Part shown: positions 26,124 through 35,171 of the stretch, in pieces
Layout of the letters: each line of letters begins with the position of its first letter
How positions within the stretch are numbered: position 1 is the stretch's first letter
Origin: Brevundimonas goettingensis
GTDB taxonomy: Bacteria; Pseudomonadota; Alphaproteobacteria; Caulobacterales; Caulobacteraceae
NCBI RefSeq assembly: GCF_017487405.1
Contig: NZ_CP062222.1
Span: forward strand, 2,651,001-2,715,000
Direction: 5' to 3'
Length of the DNA: 64,000 nt
The notes under the pieces: model-generated
Told to the model about the DNA's origin: nothing
Database searches by the model: none
Seen by the model: the letters and a program-made list of their open reading frames with translations, nothing else
Made by a program: the position numbers and the translations under genes

Positions 26124-26148
26124 AACGCACAACGACCTTGCAGGTTTC
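26124..26148 (-). promoter_or_regulatory. Candidate EcfG/SigT promoter of the response regulator
   Basis: Minus strand GAAAC-N16-CGTT, one mismatch from GGAAC-N16/17-CGTT. It ends about 35 bases before the ATG at 26089. Confidence 0.4.
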
Positions 26149-26161
26149 ACGCCATGCCGCA

Positions 26162-28102
26162 TCAGATCGCCTTTTCGGCGGCCTTGCGTCTGGAGAGCGC
26201 GGTCGCGGGGAGGTCCGCTACGACGATCAAACCCTCCCGCGCCCAGATTCGTTCCAATTTTCCCGCCAGCTGACCTTCGACGGATATGGTCGCCAGCGAG
26301 GAGCCGAAGCCGACCCGCGTCGGGACGGCTGTGATGGGCGGCCCGCCCCTTTCAGTCCAGGTCAAGCGGAAGCGGTCGCCCGCCAGCCGGGTGTCGAGCG
26401 TGACCTGACCGCCGGGCTCCGACAGGGCCCCGTATTTGGCGGCGTTGGTCGCCAGTTCGTGGAACAGCAGGGCCACCGAGGTCGCGGCCTGGTCGTCGAA
26501 CAGGGCGTCGTCGCCCTCCAGCACCACCCGCGCCGCGCCGGAGGTGTCCGCATAGGGTCGGAACAGAGCCTCCAGGAAGGCGTGCAGGGTCATGCCCCCG
26601 ACCGTCGGGCGCGACACCTCCGTGTGAGGCCGCACGAACTCATGCGCCCGCGCCAAAGCCCCGATGCGGTTTCGCACGGCGGCGGCGAAGGCCTTGGCCT
26701 CGGGATACTCCCGCGCCGACAGGGCGATCAGGGCCGAGACGACCGCGAAAATGTTCTTGATGCGGTGGCTCAACTCCTGGCTCAGCAGTTCGGTGTTACG
26801 CTCGACCCGCTTCAGGTCATCGATGTCCGTGCAGGTCCCGAACCAGCGCACGATCTCCCCGGCCTCGTTGCGAATGGGCGTCGCCCGTCCAAGGGTCCAG
26901 CGATAGACCCCGTCATGCCGCCTCAGCCGGTATTCGATCTCATAGAGCTCCCCAGTCGCCAGCGAATTCCGCCAGACTTCCCAGGCGCGTGGCTGATCTT
27001 CCGGATGGAAGATGGCGTTCCAGCCCTCGCCGTCGGTCGAGCCGACCTCGACGCCTGTGAACTCGTACCAGCGGGCGTTATAGTAGTCGTGGAATCCGTC
27101 CGGCAGGGTCGACCAGACCATCTGGGGCATGGAGTCGGCGATGGCGCGGAACTTCGCCTCGCTCTCGGCCAGGGCCGCACTGGCCTCGGCCAGGTTGGCG
27201 TCCATCGCCTTGCGCTCGGTGATGTCGACGGCAAGGCCGGGGAAGCGTTCGGGCGCGCCGTCGGGGCCATAATAGACCTGCCCACGGGCCACGACCCAGC
27301 GTTCCGGCTGCCCCTCGACCACCAGACGGTATTCGCTGATGAAGGGCGTCCCATCCTGAATGGCGACCCGCATGTCCTCCATGCCCGGGCCGAAGTCATC
27401 GTTGTGGATCGCGGCGGTGAAGACCCGGATCGGGGCGCCGGCGGCGGCGACGGCCGGATCGACGCCGTACATGCGGGCGAACCGCTCGTCGGCGACGACC
27501 CGGTCGTTGACGATGTCCCAGTCGAAGGCGCCGACATAGTCCGAGGCGTTCATGGCCCGACGAGCCGTCTCTTCGCTCTCGCGGCGCTGGGCAAGCGCCC
27601 GGCGCAACTCCAGTTGGGCCATGGCCTGGCCCGCGAGCGTCTTCAGGGCCGAAGTCTGGAACTCGGTCAGCCCCTCTGGCCGGGGCTCGGTGTCGAGCAC
27701 GCACAGGGTGCCAAGCGGCAGGCCTTCAGCGGTCTTGAGCAGCACCCCGGCGTAGAAGCGCAGATGGGCCTCGCCGGTGACCAGAGGATTGCAGGCAAAC
27801 CGGGGATCCTGGGTCGCATCCGGAACGACCATGCCGTCCTGCATCAGCAGGGCGTGGGCGCAGAAGGAGGTCTCGAGCGGCGTCTCCCTGACGCCCAGCC
27901 CGACTTCGGCCTTGAACCACTGCCGGCCTTCATCGATCAGATTGACCACCGCGATCGGCGCCTCGCAGATCCGGGCGACCAGCTTCACGAGATCGTCGAA
28001 CGACTCCTCGCGAGCGGTGTCGAGGATCGCATAGCTTCGCAGGGCGGTGATCCGCTCGGGCTCGCTCCACGGCTCGATCTGTTCGACGAGGTTTTCGGAC
28101 AC
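26162..28102 (-). CDS. HWE histidine kinase with GAF and two PAS domains
   Basis: Cytoplasmic sensor kinase of about 646 residues. Order: GAF domain (about 20-170, with APIAVVNLIDEGRQWFKAEVGL), PAS (about 180-300), PAS with PAC (about 310-435, RRHDGVYRWTLGRATPIRNEAGEIVRWFGTCTDI split across the end) and an HWE kinase core with H-box ELSHRIKNIFAVVSALI, N-box LFHELATNAAKYGALS and the WTERGGP signature that names the family. I choose GTG 28102 over GTG 28132 because AGAAGG precedes it at seven bases. No membrane segment. It likely phosphorylates the single-domain receiver encoded next to it. Signal unknown; GAF plus PAS suggests a small molecule, redox or light. Confidence 0.92.
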   Translation of the reverse strand: MSENLVEQIEPWSEPERITALRSYAILDTAREESFDDLVKLVARICEAPIAVVNLIDEGRQWFKAEVGLGVRETPLETSFCAHALLMQDGMVVPDATQDPRFACNPLVTGEAHLRFYAGVLLKTAEGLPLGTLCVLDTEPRPEGLTEFQTSALKTLAGQAMAQLELRRALAQRRESEETARRAMNASDYVGAFDWDIVNDRVVADERFARMYGVDPAVAAAGAPIRVFTAAIHNDDFGPGMEDMRVAIQDGTPFISEYRLVVEGQPERWVVARGQVYYGPDGAPERFPGLAVDITERKAMDANLAEASAALAESEAKFRAIADSMPQMVWSTLPDGFHDYYNARWYEFTGVEVGSTDGEGWNAIFHPEDQPRAWEVWRNSLATGELYEIEYRLRRHDGVYRWTLGRATPIRNEAGEIVRWFGTCTDIDDLKRVERNTELLSQELSHRIKNIFAVVSALIALSAREYPEAKAFAAAVRNRIGALARAHEFVRPHTEVSRPTVGGMTLHAFLEALFRPYADTSGAARVVLEGDDALFDDQAATSVALLFHELATNAAKYGALSEPGGQVTLDTRLAGDRFRLTWTERGGPPITAVPTRVGFGSSLATISVEGQLAGKLERIWAREGLIVVADLPATALSRRKAAEKAI

Positions 28103-28211
28103 AAGAACGCCTTCTCCGGCGCCGGGCGCCACCGAGCCTTCTAAATGCAGAGCCTGATGGACCGTTGCAACCCGACCTTCGTCAGCTCCGCTGAATCTTC
28201 AGACGGCGCAA

Positions 28212-29411
28212 TCAGTTGCCCGGGCGGCCGACTTCCTCGACCTCCATTGCCGTGGCGCCGGGCGCGACCACGACGCGCGCCGCGGGGGCCGGCGTCGCCT
28301 GCGGATGTTCGAAGGCGTTCATCCGGGCGTTGATGGCGGCGATCTCCTCGGGCGTCGGCGTTCGGCGGCCGCCCAGGCTGACCACCCCCACGACCCGGGT
28401 CTGGCCGTCGATCTGGACCGTCTTCATCCCGGTCGTCAGGGGCTTGCCGTCGGGCCCCATGACCACCGCCGGGGCGTCAGGCGCGGTCGAGGCGACGATC
28501 AGGCGCGGCCGGGCGAAGCGGGCCTCGTCGATGACCGGCTCCCGCGTCGCATAGCGCTGGTGGAAGGCGGCGGTCTCGCCATAGATCCCCTTCCAGCGAT
28601 AAAAGATATGCGCGCCGATCTGGGTGATCTTGGCGAGCGTCGGCGACCACCAGGGATGGACATAGTCGGCGTGGTAGTGGGTCGCGGTCCCGACCTTGGT
28701 CGCGACGCGGCCAGCCAGCATGCGCTGGGCCACGGTGCGCGCCCGGTCCCAGGCCCAGCCGACTGGCGCCTGAGACAGAGCCCCGTCGCAGGTGAAGCTG
28801 AACTGGCAGCCGGTGTTGCGCTCGGCGCCCTCGAACACCACGCCGCAGATGCTGGACGGATAGTTGGGATCGCGGACGCGATTGAGGATGACCTGGGCCA
28901 CGGCCTCCTGACCCTCGGTGCTTTCCAGCGCCGCCTCATAATAGATGCCCTGGGTCAGGCAGCGTTCGGCGCGCTTGCGGTCGGCCTCCGAGGCCGCGCG
29001 GAAAACGAACGGCAGGGCGGGCCGCAGGGCGCCAGAGGTCACCGGCATGGCGGCGTTCATCCTCTGGGCGTTCAGGCCGTTGGCGCCCAGCTCCAGCGTC
29101 GGCTTGCCGGCGAGCGTCAAACTCTCCCAGCCCGGGGTCAGACCATAGAGGGCGGCCTGCCTTTCGTTCGGATCGGCGCGGATCGCCTGGGCCAGTTGCG
29201 ACGGCGTCATCCCCGCCGTCATCGCCGCCAGACCCTTGTCGGTCAGGTCCCCCCGGGTGGCGTGGGCCACGGCCTCGGCGGTGCGGTCCATGGCCGGCCG
29301 CGGCGTCGAACTGGCGGCCATGGCGACGCCGAGAGCGGCCAGCAGGGCGGGCGCCGCCGCGGCGATGCGGCGTCCCTGCGTCTTGACCCTGGTCCAGTCG
29401 ATGGCGGTCAT
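28212..29411 (-). CDS. SleB-like cell wall hydrolase (copy 1)
   Basis: 399 residues. An N-terminal hydrophobic segment (about 17-35) directs export or anchoring. The cell wall hydrolase 2 domain (PF07486, SleB type) lies at about 145-265: ERCLTQGIYYEAALESTEGQEAV with the catalytic glutamate, then VILNRVRDPNYPSSICGVVFEG, CQFSFTCDG and VGTATHYHADYVHPWW. These are lytic enzymes acting on peptidoglycan. The C-terminal 120 residues are low-complexity. A paralogue with the same core motifs lies at 35172 on the opposite strand. Confidence 0.87.
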   Translation of the reverse strand: MTAIDWTRVKTQGRRIAAAAPALLAALGVAMAASSTPRPAMDRTAEAVAHATRGDLTDKGLAAMTAGMTPSQLAQAIRADPNERQAALYGLTPGWESLTLAGKPTLELGANGLNAQRMNAAMPVTSGALRPALPFVFRAASEADRKRAERCLTQGIYYEAALESTEGQEAVAQVILNRVRDPNYPSSICGVVFEGAERNTGCQFSFTCDGALSQAPVGWAWDRARTVAQRMLAGRVATKVGTATHYHADYVHPWWSPTLAKITQIGAHIFYRWKGIYGETAAFHQRYATREPVIDEARFARPRLIVASTAPDAPAVVMGPDGKPLTTGMKTVQIDGQTRVVGVVSLGGRRTPTPEEIAAINARMNAFEHPQATPAPAARVVVAPGATAMEVEEVGRPGN

Positions 29412-29518
29412 CAGGCTTTCGGTCGGCGGCGTCTGAAGGCAAGACGCCCGGAAGGTCGCGGCGAATGCCTGACCTTCCGGGCGATTTTCAGGCCACGGAT
29501 TGCCGTTCGTTCAGACTC

Positions 29519-29998
29519 CTACTTGGCGCCGAGCGTCGAACGCAGCATCCAGGCGGCCTTTTCGTGGGCGGCCAGGCGCTGGGTCATCAGGTCGACCGAG
29601 ACGTCGTCTCCGTCGTCCTCGGCCGTCTTGAGGGCCTGGCGCATGGTGGCGATGACCGTGCCATGGTCCTTGATCAGCTCGGCCAGCATGGCGTTGGAAT
29701 CCTTCTCCGGATCGCCATCGACGATGGACGTCAGATTGCCGAAGGTGGCGTAGCCCTGGGGCGCGAACTCGCCCAGCGCCCGGATACGCTCGGCGATGGT
29801 GTCCAGAGCTTCCCACATCTCGCGGTACTGCTGTTCCAGCAGGCTGTGGATCGAGAAGAACTCGGCCCCGCGCACGTTCCAGTGATAGCCGTGGGTCTTC
29901 AGATACAGGGAATAGCTGTCGGCCAGCACCTTGGTCAGTTCACCGACGACGTCGGTGCGCTCGGCTTTGCTCAGGCCGGTGTTGATCGCTGCGGTCAT
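29519..29998 (-). CDS. dps: Dps family DNA-protecting ferritin
   Basis: 159 residues. Forms a dodecamer that oxidises and stores iron using H2O2 and shields DNA in stationary phase or oxidative stress. The intersubunit ferroxidase ligands are in place with exact spacing: His39, His51, Asp66 and Glu70 (THGYHWNV, FSIHSLLEQQYREMWEALDTIAERI split over the two helices). Length is normal. It stands alone, transcribed away from the hybrid kinase gene, with about 210 bases between them. Confidence 0.94.
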   Translation of the reverse strand: MTAAINTGLSKAERTDVVGELTKVLADSYSLYLKTHGYHWNVRGAEFFSIHSLLEQQYREMWEALDTIAERIRALGEFAPQGYATFGNLTSIVDGDPEKDSNAMLAELIKDHGTVIATMRQALKTAEDDGDDVSVDLMTQRLAAHEKAAWMLRSTLGAK

Positions 29999-30127
29999 GG
30001 GGAGCTCCGGGGTTCGGCGGTTCAGATATCAGAAGTTGCAGTTAGGCATTCCGAGGCCCGAATCCAACCCCGGCAAAGCTTGACGAGGCGACCGGAAACA
30101 GGGGCAAGGTGGCGCGTCGGACGTCCG

Positions 30128-30152
30128 GGAACGCGGAGCGACCGACAGCGTT
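30128..30152 (+). promoter_or_regulatory. EcfG/SigT promoter of the hybrid kinase gene
   Basis: GGAAC at 30128-30132, 16 bases, CGTT at 30149-30152: an exact match to the alphaproteobacterial general-stress promoter. It ends 58 bases before the kinase ATG at 30210. Confidence 0.6.
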
Positions 30153-30209
30153 GCAGCAACGTCGTGCGAAACTGGTCAAGATTGGTCGGAGCGCGCGATC
30201 GGGGGATGA

Positions 30210-33200
30210 ATGGACGCAGCAGCGTTCCTCAGACGGATTCTGGCGACCGACACCCTTCTGGCGCGGCTGGCGCGATCACGCCCGCAGCCTGTCGGCGTCA
30301 ACATCCTGATCGGCCTGGCCTTCTCCGCAGTCTTCCTGACCCTTCGCTGGGCGCTGCAGTCCTTCTATCCGGCCAATACCGGCTTCATGATCCTGTTGCC
30401 CGCCGTCATCCTGTCGGCCTTGGCGGCAGGGCGGAGTGCGGGTCTGTCGGCCATGGTCGCCAGCCTGATCGGCGGCTGGGTGCTGGTCGGCGCCTCGGGG
30501 GCGACGCGGCTCCTGGACCCGCAGGGTCAGGCTTCGACTGCCAACTTCCTTGTCGTCGGCGTCTTCGCGATCCTGGTCGCGGCCTCGCTGAGGAAGACCG
30601 TCCATTCGCTGGACGACACGGTCGCGGCCCTGAAGCGGTCCGACATCCGCATGGGTCAGACCGAGCTGGAGCTGGCCGCCATCATCGAACAGGCCTCGGC
30701 CGGCATCGCCCGGGTCAGCCTGGACGGGGTCGTCGAGACGGCCAACCGCCGCTTCGCCGAGATCCTGGGCACCACCGAAGCCCGGTTGATCGGGGCGCGG
30801 ACCGGGGACGTCACCCATCCGGACGATATCGCCCCGACCCAGGCCCTGCTGGCCTCGGCCCTGATCGGCGGCGCGGGACAGATCGAGAAGCGCTACTTCC
30901 GCGACGACGGCTCGATCGTCTGGGCCCTGACCAGTCTGCAGCGGTTGCTGGGGCCGGACGGGAAGCCCAAGGGCTTCATCGCTGTCATCGTCGACATCTC
31001 CGAGGCCAAACAGACCGAGGCCGCCCTGCGCGAGAGCGAGGAGCGGTTCCGCCTGATGGCCGACACCGCCCCCTCCCCTGTCTGGCTGACCAATGCCGAG
31101 GGCGAGGTGGAGTTCGTCAACGCCGCCCTCGCCGCCTTCTACGGCGGACCGGCGCAAGAGGTGCTGGGCCATGTCTGGCGCAGTTCCCTGCACCCGGATG
31201 ACGCGGCGGAGGTCAGCCGGGTTCAGGCCGACGCCCGCCCGCAGCACCAGCCCTACGGCTTCGAGGCCCGCTTCCGTCGCCACGACGGCGAATGGCGCTG
31301 GATGCGGGTTTCGGTCAATCCGCGCTTCGACGGACAGGACCGGTTCCAGGGCTATGTCGGGATGTCGTTCGATGTCACCGAGACCCGCCAGGCCATAGAG
31401 GCCATGGCGCGTCAGGCCCAACGCCAGCGCTTCGTCCTGACCCTCAGCGACACCCTGCGCGAATTCACCGACACCGATGACGTCATGTCGGTGGTCAACC
31501 GGGCGCTGGGTGAGCGGCTGGGCGTCAACCGCGTCGGCTTCGGCGAGCTGGACGCCGAGGCGGGGGTCTGGCGACTGGCGAAGGACTGGACGGCGGGCGT
31601 GGCGTCGAACCAGGGCGAATTGCCGATCGAGGATTTCGGCGCCTCGGTCAGGGACGAACTTTCGGACGGCGGGCTGGTGGCGGTAGACGATGTCGCCGCC
31701 GATCCGCGCACCGCGCCCGACCTGCCAGCCCACATCGCCATCCAGGCCCTGGCCTTCGTCGCCGTGCCCCTGATGCGCGGTGGCAGGCTCAGGGCCTTCT
31801 TCAATATCGCCTCGGCCCGACCCCGGGTCTGGACCGCCGACGAACTGGGCCTGATCGAGGAGGTCGCCGAGCGCGCCTGGGTCGAGGTCGAGCGCACCCG
31901 CGCCCAGGCCGAGGTCGTCGAGAGCGAGGCCCGCTTCCGCGCCATCGCCGACACCGCCCCGGTGCTGATCTGGGTGACCCAACAGGACCGCCAGCGCGCC
32001 TTCGTCAACCAGGCCTATGTCGCCTATATGGGCGGGGACTACGAAAGCGTCCGCACCGCCGACTGGCGCAGCTTCATCCATCCGGACGACCAGGATCATC
32101 TGGTGCGGGAATCGATGGCCGGAGAGGCCACCGGCCAGCCCTTCTCGCTGGAGGCCCGCTACAAGCATCACTCAGGCGAGTACCGCTGGCTCAAGTCCTT
32201 CTCGCGTCCGCGGCTGGGCCCCGGCGGCCAGGTGCTGGGCTTCGTCGGCGTGGCCTTCGACGTCACCGACGCGCGCGAGGCCCAGGCCGCCCTGGCCGAG
32301 TCCGAAGCCCGTTTCCGCACCGTCGCGGACAGCGCCCCGGCCCTGATCTGGATGACCGACGAGCGCCCCGGCATCGTCTTCACCAACAAACGCTACAAGA
32401 CCTTCTTCAACGTCGACGCCGACCAGATCCGCGACGATCGCTGGATGGGCTTCATCCATCCCGATGACGTAAAGGTCTTCTCCCTCACCTTCCTTCGCGC
32501 CTTCAAGGCGAGGGACAAGTTCGAAGCCGTCATGCGGGTTCAGCACCCGACCTTCGGCCAGCGCTGGCTGCGCTCCGAGGGCGTTCCGCGTTTCGACGCG
32601 ACCGGCGCCTTCCAGGGTTATGTCGGGGCCAGCCTGGACATCACCGACGCGAAACGCGCCGAGGACGACCTCAAACGCATCAACGAACTGCTGGAAGAGC
32701 GTGTCGGCGAGGCCCTCGCCGAGAAGGCCAAGGCCGAGGCCGACCTGATGCATGCCCAGCGGATGGAGGCGGTCGGCCGCCTGACCGGCGGAGTTGCGCA
32801 CGACTTCAACAACCTGCTGACCGTGGTCATCGGCGCGCTCGACATGATCCTGAAGTCGCCGGACAACGCCGCGCGCCGCAAGAAGCTGGGCGAAGCCGCC
32901 CTGGCCGCCGCGCGTCGCGGCGAGGGCTTGACCCACCAGTTGCTGGCCTTCTCGCGCCGTCAGGCCCTGAGGCCCGAGCCGGTCGACCTCAACGCCCTGA
33001 TCCAGGAGAGCGAGCCCCTGCTGCGCCGCGCCGTGGGCGAGGCCGTCGAGTACAGGATGAAGCTGAGGCGCGGCGGGGCGCGGGTGAGCGTCGACCCGGC
33101 CCAGTTCGAGGCCGCCCTGCTCAATCTGATGGTCAACGCCCGCGACGCCGTGGGCTCCAGGAGCAAGGGCCGGATCACCGTCCAGACGATGAGCTGTTCG

Positions 33201-33875
33201 GTCGAAGCCGGCGAGGTCGCCGAACTGGCGGCCGGCCAATATGTCTGCGTCACCGTCTCGGACAATGGCGCCGGGATGGACGCGGCCACCATGACCCGGG
33301 TGTTCGAACCCTTCTTCACCACCAAGGCGGTCGGCAAGGGCACGGGCCTGGGCCTCAGCCAGGTCTATGGCTTCGCGCGCCAGAGCGGCGGCGGCGTCCA
33401 TATCGCCTCGACCGTGGGCCGGGGCACGGAGATCCGGCTCTATCTGCCGCCGCTGGACGCCGCCGAGGCGGTCGCCGCGCCCGAAGCCCGAACCGAGATC
33501 GACGCCATCCCCTCGGGCCGCCGCCTGCTGCTGGTCGAGGACGATACGGGGGTCGCGGCCATCGCCATGGAACTGCTGACCGGCCTCGGCCTCGACGTCG
33601 AGGCGGCAGAGACCGGACCCGAGGCCCTGGAGCGTCTGGCCGCCCGGTCGTTCGACGTCATGCTGACCGATGTGGTCATGCCGGGCGGGATGACGGGAAT
33701 CGAACTGGCCCGGGTCTGCGCCGACCGCTATCCGGCCATGCCCATCCTGCTGACGTCCGGCTATGCGGGCGACGATGTGGACGAGGCGCTCAGCGACGCC
33801 CCCTGGCCCTTCCTGCGCAAACCCTATTCCGGCGACCAGTTGCGCCAGGCCCTTGGCGACCTCTTGCCCCTGTAG
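30210..33875 (+). CDS. Membrane hybrid histidine kinase, PAS/GAF sensors with receiver
   Basis: 1221 residues. Four hydrophobic segments at about 28-130 resemble the DUF4118-type sensor anchor. Then PAS (about 155-270), PAS (about 280-400), GAF (about 410-560), PAS (about 575-690) and PAS (about 700-830) domains. The kinase core has H-box GRLTGGVAHDFNNLLTVVIG, N-box LLNLMVNARDAV, and G-boxes DNGAGMD and GKGTGLGLSQVYG. A C-terminal receiver (about 1105-1221) has the phospho-aspartate in VMLTDVVMPGG. An exact EcfG-type promoter lies upstream. A strong inverted repeat follows the stop. Signal and downstream phosphotransfer partner are unknown. Confidence 0.94.
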   Translation: MDAAAFLRRILATDTLLARLARSRPQPVGVNILIGLAFSAVFLTLRWALQSFYPANTGFMILLPAVILSALAAGRSAGLSAMVASLIGGWVLVGASGATRLLDPQGQASTANFLVVGVFAILVAASLRKTVHSLDDTVAALKRSDIRMGQTELELAAIIEQASAGIARVSLDGVVETANRRFAEILGTTEARLIGARTGDVTHPDDIAPTQALLASALIGGAGQIEKRYFRDDGSIVWALTSLQRLLGPDGKPKGFIAVIVDISEAKQTEAALRESEERFRLMADTAPSPVWLTNAEGEVEFVNAALAAFYGGPAQEVLGHVWRSSLHPDDAAEVSRVQADARPQHQPYGFEARFRRHDGEWRWMRVSVNPRFDGQDRFQGYVGMSFDVTETRQAIEAMARQAQRQRFVLTLSDTLREFTDTDDVMSVVNRALGERLGVNRVGFGELDAEAGVWRLAKDWTAGVASNQGELPIEDFGASVRDELSDGGLVAVDDVAADPRTAPDLPAHIAIQALAFVAVPLMRGGRLRAFFNIASARPRVWTADELGLIEEVAERAWVEVERTRAQAEVVESEARFRAIADTAPVLIWVTQQDRQRAFVNQAYVAYMGGDYESVRTADWRSFIHPDDQDHLVRESMAGEATGQPFSLEARYKHHSGEYRWLKSFSRPRLGPGGQVLGFVGVAFDVTDAREAQAALAESEARFRTVADSAPALIWMTDERPGIVFTNKRYKTFFNVDADQIRDDRWMGFIHPDDVKVFSLTFLRAFKARDKFEAVMRVQHPTFGQRWLRSEGVPRFDATGAFQGYVGASLDITDAKRAEDDLKRINELLEERVGEALAEKAKAEADLMHAQRMEAVGRLTGGVAHDFNNLLTVVIGALDMILKSPDNAARRKKLGEAALAAARRGEGLTHQLLAFSRRQALRPEPVDLNALIQESEPLLRRAVGEAVEYRMKLRRGGARVSVDPAQFEAALLNLMVNARDAVGSRSKGRITVQTMSCSVEAGEVAELAAGQYVCVTVSDNGAGMDAATMTRVFEPFFTTKAVGKGTGLGLSQVYGFARQSGGGVHIASTVGRGTEIRLYLPPLDAAEAVAAPEARTEIDAIPSGRRLLLVEDDTGVAAIAMELLTGLGLDVEAAETGPEALERLAARSFDVMLTDVVMPGGMTGIELARVCADRYPAMPILLTSGYAGDDVDEALSDAPWPFLRKPYSGDQLRQALGDLLPL

Positions 33876-33891
33876 TGAAGCGCAAACGAAA

Positions 33892-33919
33892 ACGCCGGCG
33901 AGGAAGCCCTCGCCGGCGT
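33892..33919. terminator. Strong bidirectional-type hairpin
   Basis: Perfect 12-base arms (ACGCCGGCGAGG / CCTCGCCGGCGT) with a 4-base loop, between the convergent hybrid kinase and DUF6481 genes. On the minus strand the stem is followed by CGTTTTCGTTT, so it should terminate the DUF6481 transcript best; the plus side lacks a T run. Confidence 0.8.
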
Positions 33920-33941
33920 CAGTGTCTTCGATGAAGAGCCC

Positions 33942-34304
33942 TTAGCGCTGACGCGCCTTGCGGGCGGCGTAACGGGCGTCGCGCGCGGCCTTCTGCTCTT
34001 CCTTGGAAAGCTGCTTGCGCTCCTTGCGGGCGGCGCGCTTCTCGGCGTCGATAGCCTCCTGGCTGGCCATTTCCTCGGCCAGACGGGCGGCTTCCTTTTC
34101 GGCCTTCTCGCGACGCAGCTCGGCCTTGGCGAGTTCATGCTGCTGACGCAAGGCCTCTTTCTCGGCGGCGCGCTTTTCGGCCAGCTTTTCGAACTCGGGG
34201 TCGGGCGCGGCGGCCTTCGGCTTGAACTTGGCGAGCAGCGCCTTCTTGGCGTCCTGCTGGGCGGAGATACGGTCGTTGAAGCCGGTTTGTTTCAGATCTC
34301 GCAT
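33942..34304 (-). CDS. DUF6481 family charged helical protein
   Basis: 120 residues, almost entirely Lys, Arg, Glu and Ala, predicted to be one long helix or coiled coil. The N-terminus MRDLKQTGFNDRISAQQDAKKALLAKFK and the RDARYAARKARQR end match a family found widely in Caulobacterales and Sphingomonadales (DUF6481); I know no established function. Similar charged proteins associate with ribosomes or nucleoid. It ends at a strong hairpin shared with the convergent hybrid kinase gene. Confidence 0.82.
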   Translation of the reverse strand: MRDLKQTGFNDRISAQQDAKKALLAKFKPKAAAPDPEFEKLAEKRAAEKEALRQQHELAKAELRREKAEKEAARLAEEMASQEAIDAEKRAARKERKQLSKEEQKAARDARYAARKARQR

Positions 34305-34571
34305 GCGTAGGGTCGGTTGTCCTTCAGACGGGTTCAGGTCACGCGGCGTCGCCGGGTGACAGCGTCGCGTCTCTTAGGGAGGGGCTCCGCCAGAACTAAG
34401 GCGAGCCGAGGCGGTGGGACAAAGCCGAAACCGAGCCGAAAAGCAAGGTTCGCCGTTATGCCAAAACGAAGACGGCGCCGATCCAGCGCGGATGGCGCCC
34501 CTTCGACCACAGGTCGATATAGGGACGCGAGCCGGAAAATCCAACCCGCCTGGCGGAGATCAGGGTCGAGT

Positions 34572-34769
34572 TCAGTGCGGCTTCTGCGCCTGCCCGATGG
34601 CCGTCCCCGCCGCTCCGCCAACGGCGGCGCCGACAGGGCCACCCACGACGGCGCCCGCGACGGCTCCGGTCGCGGCTTTTTGTTCGATGGTGTGTCCACA
34701 GGCGCCGAGCGCGAGGGTCGAGGCGGTCAGAACGGCGGCGGCGAAAGCGCGTTGCGTGGTGCGGATCAT
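34572..34769 (-). CDS. Glycine-zipper lipoprotein (65 aa)
   Basis: 65 residues. Signal peptide with lipobox LALGACG, so the mature protein would be lipidated at Cys24 and sit in the outer or inner membrane. The mature part contains a glycine zipper (GAVAGAVVGGPVGAAVGGAAGTAIG) of the type seen in OsmB/SlyB-like envelope stress proteins. A near-consensus EcfG promoter ends 27 bases before the ATG at 34769, which fits a stress-induced envelope lipoprotein. ORFs in other frames across this gene have no comparable features. Confidence 0.8.
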   Translation of the reverse strand: MIRTTQRAFAAAVLTASTLALGACGHTIEQKAATGAVAGAVVGGPVGAAVGGAAGTAIGQAQKPH

Positions 34770-34795
34770 GCGTAAACTCCGGAATGGTCACGCTT

Positions 34796-34821
34796 AACGT
34801 CTCTTTAAGGGACACGGTTCC
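34796..34821 (-). promoter_or_regulatory. EcfG/SigT promoter of the glycine-zipper lipoprotein
   Basis: Minus strand GGAAC (34821-34817), 17 bases, CGTT (34799-34796): matches the general-stress consensus GGAAC-N16/17-CGTT and is correctly placed for the lipoprotein gene. Confidence 0.6.
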
Positions 34822-35171
34822 GCGATTCAGGACTTGAAGTCTAAAACCTCAAACCCCACCTCACGAAGACAACAGAGTTCAACGGCCTGAGTTTATGTCA
34901 CAAACGGATCATCATCGCTGAGTTGATCAGTAAAAAGCCAATACAGTAAATAACGGACAGACTGGCGCGGATGTATCGTAGAGACACACGCCCCTGCCGC
35001 GAATGCCTTTTGATCCCCACAAATTGCTGCGACGCAGCGTCAGCTTGCGAATCAAACACATTGACGCCATAAACGGATGGCTTAAGGCGCTGCTTCGTCG
35101 ACCGGCCGTTCGCTGATCGACGATTAACCACAGCCGGCTGCGACAAACCCGAAGAGGGACCTCGCCGGTCT
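34822..35171. other. Non-coding, relatively AT-rich stretch
   Basis: About 350 bases without a supportable gene, before the second SleB-type hydrolase. It is poorer in GC than the neighbouring genes. A loose promoter candidate is TTGATC at about 34923 with TAAATA 18 bases on. An 82-residue minus-strand frame (34898-35146) has no ribosome site or recognisable sequence. Confidence 0.4.

Noticed and set aside
25922..28144. 740-residue open frame antisense to the HWE kinase
   Set aside because: Shadow of the kinase; repetitive Arg/Gly/Asp content and no motif.
34334..34699. 121-residue minus-strand frame overlapping the lipoprotein
   Set aside because: Arg/Pro-rich shadow; the lipoprotein in the other frame has a lipobox, zipper and promoter.
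34794..34808. TTAA-N7-TTAA as a CtrA box before the lipoprotein
   Set aside because: The same bases form the -10 side of a better GGAAC-N17-CGTT promoter; the CtrA match ends in G rather than C.
34898..35146. 82-residue minus-strand frame in the gap before the second SleB gene
   Set aside because: No ribosome site, no recognisable sequence and no promoter-gene geometry; better read as non-coding.
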